DNA from: Bog-473 sp963756025
Lineage (GTDB): Bacteria > Actinomycetota > Acidimicrobiia > Acidimicrobiales > RAAP-2
Assembly (NCBI GenBank): GCA_963756025.1
Contig: CAVWMF010000007.1
Location: forward strand, 186,001-250,000
Direction of reading: 5' to 3'
DNA: 64,000 bases
The position numbers and the translations under genes were made by a program. Position 1 is the stretch's first letter. Each line of letters starts with the position of its first letter. Shown here one piece after another: positions 1 through 8,125 of the stretch. The notes beneath the pieces were generated by a model. It saw only the letters and a program-made list of their open reading frames with translations. It was not told the DNA's origin and ran no database searches.

Positions 1-607
1 GCCCCGCCAGCGTAGTGCTGACGGCCCAAACCGCCGCCGACATCCTTCCGGGATTGGTCCCCGACAGCGACGTCATCGCCGGGGAGTCCACGAGAGCGCG
101 AATCTGCAGCCCGACGTCGGTATAGCGAAGGACAAGGAAACCAGCGAGGAGGATCGCAATCACGCAGCCGTAGACGATGACCTGATCGAGGGTGACAGGA
201 ACGCCAATGACATGAAAGACGCGCACGGGCTGGGGTGCGAGGCCTGGTGCGCTGAGGATCTCCTGATTTCCGAAGATGACGGTGTCGATAGCCGGCAATG
301 CCACCGAAATCCCGATGGTGGCCAGTACCTTGATGAGGGTCGACGACAGACGCATGAACCGGAACAGGCCGAAATAGAGGACCAGACCGAGGGCCGGTCC
401 GAGCCCGAGAATCGACAGTAGTGCCGCGTACAAGATCGGCCACGAGTGCTCGCTGTTCAGGAAGTAATAGAAGCGCGCAACCGTGAACGCGATCGCTCCG
501 AAGGCAAAGTTGAGTATACCCGCCGACTGATAGGTCACGACGAGCCCTGTGGCCGAGATCGCATAGATCCCGCCCAGCACCAGTCCCGCGACAACGAATT
601 GAAGCAC
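1..607 (-). CDS. LivH-type branched-chain amino acid ABC permease, truncated by window edge
   Basis: On the minus strand a frame opens with GTG at 607 and runs without a stop off the left edge, about 202 residues. The N-terminus is hydrophobic (VLQFVVAGLVLGGIYA) and is followed by TYQSAGILNFAFGA. That matches the LivH signature, in which the first helix ends in G-x-Y-A and a segment of the LNxAxG type follows. Further hydrophobic segments alternate with short loops, as in an inner-membrane permease that passes small acidic solutes. A G-rich stretch just before the GTG is a possible but tightly spaced ribosome site. The rest of the transporter lies outside the window, so the substrate is unknown. 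Family assignment is firm; the start is less sure. Confidence 0.85.
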   Translation of the reverse strand, partial: MLQFVVAGLVLGGIYAISATGLVVTYQSAGILNFAFGAIAFTVARFYYFLNSEHSWPILYAALLSILGLGPALGLVLYFGLFRFMRLSSTLIKVLATIGISVALPAIDTVIFGNQEILSAPGLAPQPVRVFHVIGVPVTLDQVIVYGCVIAILLAGFLVLRYTDVGLQIRALVDSPAMTSLSGTNPGRMSAAVWAVSTTLAG

Positions 608-1053
608 GCTCCCCCAACCAGATCGAATGGTCAGAGTTTCGGATTAGCCCACACCCCGGAACTCCAAAGCCGCTATGAAGGTACGTCCATTACTGAGGCC
701 CCCGCCTCTATCGCATGGCCGAGTGAGGGTAACGGTAATCGTTTGCTGTCTGCAAAGCAAGTTAGCTATAACTCTCGGCGTGGTGGACGGCAAGCGAGAA
801 CATGGGCCGAACCCTTGAGGCCGTTCCGCAAACAGTCCGAAGACCCGGGCAGTGGGTTGGGTGGCACTGCGATGGCGGCACCAACGGGGCGGGGAAACAG
901 GCCGCTGCGGCTTCCAGTCCGCCCTGCGAACGGTCGACGTACGGTGACAGAGGCGGCATGGATTGACAATCCTCGAGCTCCGTATGCGAACCTTCGTCTA
1001 TACAGCACGAGGCCAGTCGTGACCGAGCGCAACCGAAACCGAGGACTTGGAGC
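608..1053. other. Divergent intergenic region without a convincing gene
   Basis: About 450 bases separate the leftward permease from the rightward acyl-CoA dehydrogenase. Open frames here lack a ribosome site and have low-complexity, Arg/Pro-rich translations unlike any family I know. I take the region as a divergent promoter region; a promoter-like stretch is listed separately. Confidence 0.5.
743..772 (+). promoter_or_regulatory. Possible promoter with small inverted repeat
   Basis: TTGCTG at 743-748 and TATAAC at 767-772 are separated by 18 bases, a plausible -35/-10 pair reading toward the acyl-CoA dehydrogenases. The -35 overlaps an inverted repeat, TTTGC (742-746) and GCAAA (752-756). 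The predicted transcript would have a leader of about 275 bases, so this is tentative. Confidence 0.25.
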
Positions 1054-2205
1054 ATGGAACTAGAACTCACGGACGATCAAGAGCTCTTCACGCAAACGAC
1101 CGCCAAGTTCCTTGACGGCGAGGCGGACCCCACTGCGTTGCGAGCCCTTCGGCACGACCCCATAGGCTTCTCGCCGACCTACTGGCGACAGGGGGCGGAG
1201 CTGGGCTGGACATCGCTGCTCGTCTCCGAGGAGGACGGCGGAGGCAGCATCAGCGGCAGTGGAGCCAAGGATCTGGCCCTGGTATCGCATCAATTCGGTC
1301 GGTATGCGGCGCCAGGTCCGTTACTCCCCACCAATGTCGTTGCCGCCGCACTGTCGAAGCGGGGTTCATCCGAACAGAAGACCGACGTATTGCCAGGGCT
1401 TTTGAGCGGGGAGACCATTGGCGCATGGTGCTGGTCGGAGCCGCCCCCACACGACCGATTGGGGACAGTCTCGATGATCGCGTCAGTCGCAGACGACGGC
1501 TACGTCCTGAACGGTCGAAAGGGTCCGGTGGAGGCGGGAGCCCAGGCGGATCACCTCCTTGTGGTCGCTCACATCGATGGGTCTCCTGCGCAATTTTTGC
1601 TCCCCACCGGGACGCCCGGCGTCACCGTCGTTCCTGCGCAAGGCCTCGACCTGACACGGCGGTACGCCGAGATCCGCTTCGAGGACGCCCGGGTGCCCCG
1701 TGCCTCCCTCCTCGGCAGCACCGCGAGCGCTCCCGATGACATCGAGTGGCAGTTGCAGCTGGCCAACCTGATGCAGATGCATGAGATGGTCGGCGCCATG
1801 GAAAAGGCCTTCGAGATCACCCTCGAGTGGATGTTCAACCGGTACTCCTTCGGCCGACCGTTGGCTTCGTACCAGGAGCTGAAGCACCGCAGTGCCGACA
1901 TCAAGGCGTGGATCGAGGTGGGGCATGGGATCGCCGACGCTGCCACCCTCCACGTGGACGGCCGGGACGACCGTGCGGGCGAATTCACCAGCGCCGGCAA
2001 GGCCTACCTGGGCGTCTACGGCATTGATGTCCTGCAGGATTGTGTACAGATTCACGGCGGCATCGGAGTGACCTTCGACCACGACATGCACCTCTATCTC
2101 CGTCGCGTGATCGTCAACTCACTCCTCTTCGGCACGGTCTCGGATCACCGCCAGCGGCTGACCACTCTGTTGGAGGACAAAGAGAAGGAGGGTGCACGTG
2201 CCTGA
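1054..2205 (+). CDS. Acyl-CoA dehydrogenase family protein, first of a pair
   Basis: This 383-residue flavoprotein of the acyl-CoA dehydrogenase fold would make the alpha,beta-double bond of an acyl-CoA in the cytosol. Visible landmarks are RYSFGRP near residue 263 and VQIHGGIGVTFDHDMHLYLRR near 330, both typical FAD/CoA-contact segments. The C-terminal EGT motif that carries the catalytic Glu in many family members reads FGT here (near 357), so the base must sit elsewhere or in the partner. The next gene is a second dehydrogenase overlapping by 8 bases. This tandem arrangement matches the alpha2beta2 FadE/ChsE enzymes of steroid side-chain degradation. GAGG lies about 8 bases before the ATG. 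Heteromer formation is inferred. Confidence 0.9.
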   Translation: MELELTDDQELFTQTTAKFLDGEADPTALRALRHDPIGFSPTYWRQGAELGWTSLLVSEEDGGGSISGSGAKDLALVSHQFGRYAAPGPLLPTNVVAAALSKRGSSEQKTDVLPGLLSGETIGAWCWSEPPPHDRLGTVSMIASVADDGYVLNGRKGPVEAGAQADHLLVVAHIDGSPAQFLLPTGTPGVTVVPAQGLDLTRRYAEIRFEDARVPRASLLGSTASAPDDIEWQLQLANLMQMHEMVGAMEKAFEITLEWMFNRYSFGRPLASYQELKHRSADIKAWIEVGHGIADAATLHVDGRDDRAGEFTSAGKAYLGVYGIDVLQDCVQIHGGIGVTFDHDMHLYLRRVIVNSLLFGTVSDHRQRLTTLLEDKEKEGARA

Positions 2206-3490
2206 CGCAGCCGTAGAGCCACTAGGGGATTTCCGGAGCCGGCTCCGTATCTGGCTGGAAGGTGCCATGCCGCGGGCCAAGCACCCTGGAATTGGAATGG
2301 GAATGGCCCAGGGCCAGCTCAGCGACGACGAGGAACTGAAGGAAGTGGCACACCACAGAGACCTGCAGCGCCGGCTCTTCGATGCCGGATTCGCAGGAAT
2401 CTGCTTCCCGAAAGAATATGGAGGTCAGGGGCTGACTCCAGCCCACCAGCACGTCTTCGACGAGGAGATCTGGCCCTACGAATACCCGTTCCGCTTCCAG
2501 GTACCGACACTGCAACCCTGCGCCACCGTGCTTCTCGACTACGGGACAGAAGAGCAGAAGCGAAAGCACCTGCCGGCGATTCTCCGCGGCGATGAGATCT
2601 GGATGCAGCTCCTGTCCGAGCCAACAGGTGGATCCGACGTCGCCGGCGCTCAAACCACCGCCATGCGCGACGGAGACGAATGGGTCCTCAATGGTTCGAA
2701 AATCTGGACAACCGGGGCGTGGTGGGCCGACTGGGGCCTTTGCTTGGCCCGCTCGAACTGGGACCTGCCGAAGCATCGAGGCCTCACGGTGTTCATATTG
2801 CCCCTGCACCAGCCGGACATCGAGGTCCACCGGATCGAGATGCTCAACGGATCGCGCGAGTTCTGCCAAGAATTCCTTACCGATGTGCGCGTCCCGGACA
2901 CCGACAGGATCGGCGACGTCGACCAGGGATGGACCGTCGGCACCAGATGGATGTTCTACGAGAAAAGTTTCGGCATGTTGCCCTTCACCACCCGGCCGAC
3001 CCCGCCGGCAAGCGTCGAAGCCAGCGGGGGCTTCCGGGCGGGAGGTGCCGGCGCGACCTACATTGCCGAGGCTCGCAGGGCCGGACGGCTCGAGGACCAG
3101 GTGACGCGTGAGCTGATAGGTGAAGCACACGCACTCAGCCTGGCGTCGAGCGAGGGCATGAAAAGAATCGGGAAGGCGATGGCTACGGGGAAGCTGAGCA
3201 ACCAGGCCGCCGGTCTCACCAAAATCATCGGTGGAACACTCGGCATCCGTCAATCCAACATTTCGCTCCAGCTGACAGGAGCGTCAGCCGCCGCGTGGAC
3301 GGAGGACAACAGGGCCGCCGGAGAACGCGGAACGGCATTTCTCGTCCGTCAGTCGGGACAGATCGCCGGAGGCACGCTTGAGATGTCACGGAACGTCGTG
3401 AGCGAAAGGTTTCTCGGCATGCCGAGAGAAGTCACCGTCGACCGGGATGTGCCGTTCCGCGACATCCCGCGTGGTCCGACGGCGCACTGA
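2198..3490 (+). CDS. Acyl-CoA dehydrogenase family protein, second of a pair
   Basis: A 430-residue acyl-CoA dehydrogenase. I place the start at GTG 2198 because AAGGAGG (2185-2191) stands six bases upstream; the earlier GTG at 2192 abuts that site. The LLSEPTGGSDVAG segment near residue 138 and the C-terminal RNVVSERFLGMPRE segment are family hallmarks. In the usual EGGT motif the Glu is replaced (IAGGTLE, near 387), so both subunits of the pair lack the common C-terminal base. In heteromeric FadE enzymes the base comes from another helix of one subunit, which fits. Translation is coupled to the upstream gene through the overlap. The substrate is not evident from sequence. Confidence 0.9.
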   Translation: MPDAAVEPLGDFRSRLRIWLEGAMPRAKHPGIGMGMAQGQLSDDEELKEVAHHRDLQRRLFDAGFAGICFPKEYGGQGLTPAHQHVFDEEIWPYEYPFRFQVPTLQPCATVLLDYGTEEQKRKHLPAILRGDEIWMQLLSEPTGGSDVAGAQTTAMRDGDEWVLNGSKIWTTGAWWADWGLCLARSNWDLPKHRGLTVFILPLHQPDIEVHRIEMLNGSREFCQEFLTDVRVPDTDRIGDVDQGWTVGTRWMFYEKSFGMLPFTTRPTPPASVEASGGFRAGGAGATYIAEARRAGRLEDQVTRELIGEAHALSLASSEGMKRIGKAMATGKLSNQAAGLTKIIGGTLGIRQSNISLQLTGASAAAWTEDNRAAGERGTAFLVRQSGQIAGGTLEMSRNVVSERFLGMPREVTVDRDVPFRDIPRGPTAH

Positions 3491-3630
3491 GCGGTCACGC
3501 CGCCGCCCACCCAGTGAGCCGGCGGTCCGAGCCGTTGCCGGATTGCCGTGCCTCCTCCTAGACTGGGAAGCGCGGAGCGCGACGGGGCATCGACCTCGTG
3601 ATGATCAAGCCGTGCGAGGGGAACGACGAA

Positions 3631-4821
3631 ATGGCCGATGACGAGCTTTTCTTCATTCGGGAACGACAGCTGGATTATCCGGTTTTCGACTCCGACAACC
3701 ATATGTACGAGAACACGGAAGCGTTCACGAAGTTCATCCCGTCCGAGTACAGCGGGATCGTGAAGTACATCGAAGAAGGCAACCGGACCAAACTCACCGT
3801 GAAGGACCGGATCAGCCGCGCCATCCCCAACCCCACGTTCCAGCGGGTCGCTCCCCCCGGGGGCCAGCAGGACGACCCGCTCCAACGCCGTTCGATCCCG
3901 GGCCTTGACGCCTTCTTCGACGTGGAGCCCCGGTTCAAGCTGATGCAGGAGTTCGGTATCTCCCGGTCGTTGATGTGGCCGACGCTCGCCAGCGTCATTG
4001 AGCAGGCGATGCCGGAGGACCCGCTGGCGACGCACGCCGTCCTGCACGCGCTCAACGAGTGGATGTACGAGCACTGGACCTTCGGCTACGAGAACGCCGT
4101 CTTCGCCACGCCGGCGATCGGGTTGTCGATGGTGGACCGCGCCATCAAGGAGCTCGAGTGGGTCACCGACCGGGGGGCGCGTATCGTCTACATCCGACCG
4201 GCCCCCGTCTTCGGGTTCGGCGGCCCCCGCTCATTCGCGCTCCCGGAGTTCGACCCCTTCTGGGAGGCCATGCAGGAGAAGGGCGTCGTCGTCGGGCTTC
4301 ACAACACCGTGAACATGCGGTACCCGGTCGACCTGGCCGAACTCGACGGTTCCCGGGAGACGGGTGGTTACTTCGAGCGTCCCTGGGGCGCATCGGCACC
4401 ATTCAGGGCTCTGGCAACGCCGCGCTCGCAGACGAGCGACCTCATCGCCTCGATGATCGGCCATGGAATGTTGACGCGCTTCCCTCGATTGAAGGTCGTG
4501 ATCGTCGAACACTTCAACGAGTGGACCCGACCGATGCTCAGCCACTTCGCCGAAGCCTACGAACGCACACCCACCCTGTTCGACGAGGATCCGCTCGAAG
4601 TGCTGCGCCGGAACGTCTGGATCCACATCTTTCGCGACCCGAACCCCGTCGAGCTCATCGGCCGGCTCGGTGTTGCCAACAGCATGTTCGGCTCGGACTT
4701 CCCGCACCCCGAGGGCCTACGCGATCCGCTCGCCTTCTCCGACGACATATCCTCGCTGCCGCTCGAAGATCAGCGTGCAGTCATGGGAGGCAACCTCGCA
4801 CGTCTCATGGAGGTGGGGTAG
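3631..4821 (+). CDS. Amidohydrolase_2 (ACMSD-like TIM-barrel) metal-dependent hydrolase
   Basis: A 396-residue member of the Amidohydrolase_2 family, which contains hydrolases and non-oxidative decarboxylases such as ACMSD. Metal-site residues are visible in order: FDSDNHMYE near residue 19, VGLHNT near 223, VEHFNEW near 291 and GSDFPHPEG near 353. ATG 3631 is chosen over GTG 3598 because GAGGGG lies nine bases before it. Two further relatives are encoded at 52545 and 54618, a more distant one at 21245, and a decayed copy of this gene's 3' end lies at 9580-9872. Neighbouring acyl-CoA dehydrogenases suggest a role in carboxylic acid catabolism; hydrolysis versus decarboxylation cannot be decided here. 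Confidence 0.88.
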   Translation: MADDELFFIRERQLDYPVFDSDNHMYENTEAFTKFIPSEYSGIVKYIEEGNRTKLTVKDRISRAIPNPTFQRVAPPGGQQDDPLQRRSIPGLDAFFDVEPRFKLMQEFGISRSLMWPTLASVIEQAMPEDPLATHAVLHALNEWMYEHWTFGYENAVFATPAIGLSMVDRAIKELEWVTDRGARIVYIRPAPVFGFGGPRSFALPEFDPFWEAMQEKGVVVGLHNTVNMRYPVDLAELDGSRETGGYFERPWGASAPFRALATPRSQTSDLIASMIGHGMLTRFPRLKVVIVEHFNEWTRPMLSHFAEAYERTPTLFDEDPLEVLRRNVWIHIFRDPNPVELIGRLGVANSMFGSDFPHPEGLRDPLAFSDDISSLPLEDQRAVMGGNLARLMEVG

Positions 4822-4849
4822 CGAAGAACGAGCGTCGCCCCGCGCGCCG

Positions 4850-4868
4850 TTACATCCCCACCCGGACG
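4850..4868 (-). pseudogene. Remnant of an LLM oxidoreductase C-terminus
   Basis: Nineteen bases just past the amidohydrolase stop match, with one difference, the sequence at 9904-9922 that encodes the last residues and stop of the F420 oxidoreductase gene. Read on the minus strand it would give VRVGM and a stop. It is most simply a leftover of a tail-to-tail amidohydrolase/oxidoreductase arrangement that was split when the 4.9-9.6 kb block arrived. Confidence 0.5.
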
Positions 4869-4913
4869 GAACCTCACTATCGATTGAGTGACTCGGCCGT
4901 AGGCCGGCGCCCG

Positions 4914-6296
4914 CTACTCCCCAGCTGCGATCCTCCGATCCAGTTCCTGATGGAGATTCAAGATGGTCTTTTCGAATTGCGGCGACAGGCGGTGGTGCTC
5001 AAAGCCCACCGAGTGGAGGCCCTGTTGTTGGCGTTCGATGTTGCTGAAGTCCTGGCGCGGGATGAGTCCCCAATGCTCGGAGTCCTCCTTGTCGAAGATG
5101 CCCAACAGCTCGGCTCGCTCGGGTTCTTGGCCTGCCGGATACGTGGTCAGAGACCAGACATCGAAGAGGCACCTCTCGGGGTCGTCTATGTAGGGGCGCA
5201 TCCGGTAGCAAAGGGAATTGCCGTACATCGGAAGCATGAAGTAATTCGGAAAGATGAAGATCTCCCCACCCCATAGCTTCAGGTTTTCCGAGGGCTCGGC
5301 CATAGGTATCCCGGCGCCGTAGGCATAGTCGTAAAGGGCCTTTATCGCCTCTTGGGCGAAGTTCGGGTTGTCCAAACCGACCTTGTTGCGGATGCCCTCG
5401 AAGACCTTGACATCTTGCTCGAGCGCCATCGCATCCTGACCCTCGACGAGTAGGCGGTTGAATTCGATGAAATCGTCGCCGCTCATGGACATCTCACCGA
5501 GTCCCGCACCACTCTGGAACCGACCATGGCCGTTGGCAAAGGCGGTGTACTCTGTGGCTTGAGCCTGCAACGCCCCCATTTCAAGGTCCCCTCCTCCACC
5601 CGCCAGCTGCGGGTGCGTCTGCATGACGTGATAGCCCTCCAAAAACGCTTCCTGGGTGAGTTTCCAGTTGGCGTGCAGGATCACCTGCTTCCACCACTTG
5701 ACCCGCATATTGCCCACCGCGATGCTGTCGAGGATGTCGGCGACCGGCGCCAGCGCCTCTCGGAGGGGTGGGGCGTTCTGATCGATGTTGATCCACACCA
5801 TCCCGGCCCATATTTCGACCTGGCATTCGCGCAATTGGAGATCATCGGGCTTCAGGGACTCGGCGTCGAACGCTGATTCGACGAACACGAACGAAGATGT
5901 GCCGTCGAGATTCCATCTCCACCCGTGGAACGGGCAGACGATCTGTCCTAACGGCAGGCTGCCGCAGCCTTTGGCCAGTTGTGTCGCCCGATGCCGGCAC
6001 GCGTTGTGCAATGCCTTGACCGAACCGTCATGCTGGCGGATGACGAGGATCGAGTTTCCGACGATCTCATACTCGACGAAGTCGCCGGGGTGGGGTATCT
6101 CCTCTAACCTCGCAGCCATCTGCCACGAATGAGGCCACAGATGCTTCTTCTCCAATTCGAAGAACTCCCGTGAGTAGTACCGCTCCTTGGGAACGAAATT
6201 CGAATCGGTCATGGAAAATGGCACCTTCGCCGAAGTCTCCGGTGGATTTGGGCCCGGCGCGATTTGGTGAAGATCCCCTTCTTGGGTCGTTGCCAT
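4914..6296 (-). CDS. Rieske non-heme iron oxygenase, alpha subunit
   Basis: A 460-residue terminal oxygenase of ring-hydroxylating type. The Rieske 2Fe-2S ligands are C-R-H near residue 99 and CPFHGW near 119. The mononuclear iron site is the EAFLEGYHVMQTH segment near 213-225, with a downstream acidic ligand expected. Length fits large alpha subunits and is longer than typical KshA. No beta subunit, ferredoxin or reductase is encoded in the window, so electrons must come from elsewhere. It follows the ketosteroid-dehydrogenase-like gene on the same strand, a pairing reminiscent of KshA/KstD ring opening of steroids. GGAGGGAG precedes the ATG. The substrate is inferred only. Confidence 0.9.
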   Translation of the reverse strand: MATTQEGDLHQIAPGPNPPETSAKVPFSMTDSNFVPKERYYSREFFELEKKHLWPHSWQMAARLEEIPHPGDFVEYEIVGNSILVIRQHDGSVKALHNACRHRATQLAKGCGSLPLGQIVCPFHGWRWNLDGTSSFVFVESAFDAESLKPDDLQLRECQVEIWAGMVWINIDQNAPPLREALAPVADILDSIAVGNMRVKWWKQVILHANWKLTQEAFLEGYHVMQTHPQLAGGGGDLEMGALQAQATEYTAFANGHGRFQSGAGLGEMSMSGDDFIEFNRLLVEGQDAMALEQDVKVFEGIRNKVGLDNPNFAQEAIKALYDYAYGAGIPMAEPSENLKLWGGEIFIFPNYFMLPMYGNSLCYRMRPYIDDPERCLFDVWSLTTYPAGQEPERAELLGIFDKEDSEHWGLIPRQDFSNIERQQQGLHSVGFEHHRLSPQFEKTILNLHQELDRRIAAGE

Positions 6297-6322
6297 CTGT
6301 GGTCTCCCTCCTGGAACACGAT

Positions 6323-6339
6323 CCCACCCCGGGGGTGGG
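6323..6339. repeat. GC-rich perfect inverted repeat between flavoprotein and oxygenase genes
   Basis: CCCACCCC (6323-6330) and GGGGTGGG (6332-6339) are exact reverse complements around one base. The repeat lies 26 bases upstream of the oxygenase start and after the flavoprotein stop. There is no T-run, so it may be an operator or transcript-processing hairpin rather than a terminator. Confidence 0.35.
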
Positions 6340-6368
6340 GTTGACGTGCCGTAAATCGATGCTTCGCC

Positions 6369-8060
6369 CTACAGTGAGGTTGCACCACGGTAAGGGCGCT
6401 CCGGCACCAGACGCCCAGCGGCGTGACGAGCGGCCACGAAGCCGAAGGCCATGGTGTTTGCGATGCTAGCGCCGGCACCCGGATACGTGCGGCCCATGAC
6501 CGTGGCAGTGATGTTGCCCGTCGCATAGAGACCCGGAATCGGCTGGTCGGACTCGTCGAGGACCTGGGCAAACTCATTAGTCACCAGCCCGCCACACGTA
6601 CCCACGTCGGACGGATAGATCTCCGTGGCGTAGAAGGGCGCCTGGTCGAGTGCACCCAGAGCGGCATTTGGCCTGAAGCCTGGGTCACCCAGGCAATCGT
6701 TGTAGGCCGACTGACCACGTCCAAACTCCGGGTCGATGCCCTTGGCTGCGTCCGTGTTGAATCGACGGACTGTCGCGCTCAGGCCGGCAGGGTCGACACC
6801 TATCTGTAGAGCGAGATCCTCGATCGTATCGGCCTTGCGAATCAGGCCATCGTCGATCCACTTCTCGGGAATCTGCCTCCCGGGCAGCGACGCCGTGCTG
6901 AGGGAATACCGGCGGCGATAGCCGTCGTCGAAGATCAGCCAGCAGGGCACGGCGTCGTCGGCGTACATGGCCTTGCCCACTTCAACATAAGAGTTGGACT
7001 CGTTGCAGAACCGCTTGCCGTCCGCATCGACGAATATCGTGCCCGGACGCTGGCGGGCGGCGCTCAACGAAGAATTGCCCAGAGCCGGAGACGGGAAGGG
7101 GGTCCACCACGCCTCGTCAAGGAGGTCGGTCTTCGCCCCGAGACGCATTGCCGTCTCTAAGACCTCTCCAGTGTCGCCGGGGTTCGCTCCTGACCACTGG
7201 GCCTCATTCGGCTGGTCTCCGCCATACTTGCGTCGCATGGCGGCGTTGTGGGCGAATCCGCCCGCCGCGAGGAGCACGCCTTTTCGACTTTCGATCAGCA
7301 CCGGAGAGCCATCCCGGACGACACGGACGCCGACAACCCGACCGTCCTCGACGATAAGGTCCTCCACGGCTGCGTCAGTCCAGACTGAGGCGTTCTGAGC
7401 CAGCAGGACCTTCATCATCTGCCCGATCAAAGAGGCGCCGTTCGTGAGCACGTCCTGGCGGCGCAGCCGGGCCACGGCGGTGCGCAGGAAGACGCGGGCT
7501 GCAACGGCGAAGGAGCGGGGCGAACGGTTGAAGTATTGCATTTCGCGAAGCTCGTTGGTCAAGAAGATAAGCCCGAAACTTTTCGCGAAGCCCGGCTGCA
7601 ACCGGGTGCTCCAATCGCCGAGTTCTGCAGCATCGAAAGGCACTCCTTCGACCGCCCGTCCGGCCGCATTGCCACCCTTGTGGTTGGGGTAGTAGTCGCT
7701 GTATCCGTGGCTCCGAACGAGGCGGACGCCCCTGCGTTGCATCAAGGTGATCATCTCGTAGCCCGCCCGAAGGAACATGTCCCGCCGGGCCGGTGACGAA
7801 CACTGCCCGACATCACCCACGACGTCTGTGAGGTAAGAGAATCCATCATCGTGTGAGTCCACGATGCCCTGGGCCCGCATCAAAGGATTGTTCGGCATCC
7901 AGATCATGCCGCCGGACATGCCAGTCGACCCGCCGACAACGGCCTGTTTCTCCAGCACCAACGGCTCGAGACCGGCGTCCATCGCCACCAGTGCGGCGAT
8001 GAGACCGCCGCCGCCGCTCCCAACGATTGCGAGATCGACCGATTTGTCCCAGATGGTCAC
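6369..8060 (-). CDS. FAD-binding dehydrogenase, 3-ketosteroid delta1-dehydrogenase-like
   Basis: A 563-residue flavoprotein of the fumarate reductase/KstD superfamily. The dinucleotide motif GSGGGGLIAA starts at residue 14. A second FAD contact is VVGGSTGMSGG near 42. YPSDVGTCGGL near 480 and GRTYPGAGASIAN near 521 match the catalytic and FAD segments of KstD proteins, where Tyr and Gly of this region act on the 3-keto group. It would dehydrogenate ring A of a 3-keto steroid or a similar cyclic ketone. GTG 8060 has GGGGGAA upstream. The Rieske oxygenase follows and a binding protein precedes on the same strand. A KstD paralog acting on another ketone is the main alternative. Confidence 0.85.
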   Translation of the reverse strand: MTIWDKSVDLAIVGSGGGGLIAALVAMDAGLEPLVLEKQAVVGGSTGMSGGMIWMPNNPLMRAQGIVDSHDDGFSYLTDVVGDVGQCSSPARRDMFLRAGYEMITLMQRRGVRLVRSHGYSDYYPNHKGGNAAGRAVEGVPFDAAELGDWSTRLQPGFAKSFGLIFLTNELREMQYFNRSPRSFAVAARVFLRTAVARLRRQDVLTNGASLIGQMMKVLLAQNASVWTDAAVEDLIVEDGRVVGVRVVRDGSPVLIESRKGVLLAAGGFAHNAAMRRKYGGDQPNEAQWSGANPGDTGEVLETAMRLGAKTDLLDEAWWTPFPSPALGNSSLSAARQRPGTIFVDADGKRFCNESNSYVEVGKAMYADDAVPCWLIFDDGYRRRYSLSTASLPGRQIPEKWIDDGLIRKADTIEDLALQIGVDPAGLSATVRRFNTDAAKGIDPEFGRGQSAYNDCLGDPGFRPNAALGALDQAPFYATEIYPSDVGTCGGLVTNEFAQVLDESDQPIPGLYATGNITATVMGRTYPGAGASIANTMAFGFVAARHAAGRLVPERPYRGATSL

Positions 8061-8125
8061 GACGGTTCCCCCTGGCTTCTAGGTGCACTCCGAATGGGCG
8101 TATCCCGACAGTGTGTGGGCCATAC

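Noticed and set aside
963..1004. TTGACA with TATACA as a promoter
   Set aside because: Spacing is about 30 bases, too long for a standard promoter.
446..1063. Long open frame on the plus strand in the first intergenic region
   Set aside because: No ribosome site, Arg/Pro/Gly-rich translation without family features, and its start lies antisense within the LivH-type gene.
1483..2091. Long antisense frames under real genes, here opposite the first acyl-CoA dehydrogenase
   Set aside because: Typical shadow frames of high-GC DNA; no start signals and no recognisable domains. The same applies to many others in the window.
6323..6339. Rho-independent terminator after the flavoprotein gene
   Set aside because: No T-run and very close to the next start; kept only as an inverted repeat.
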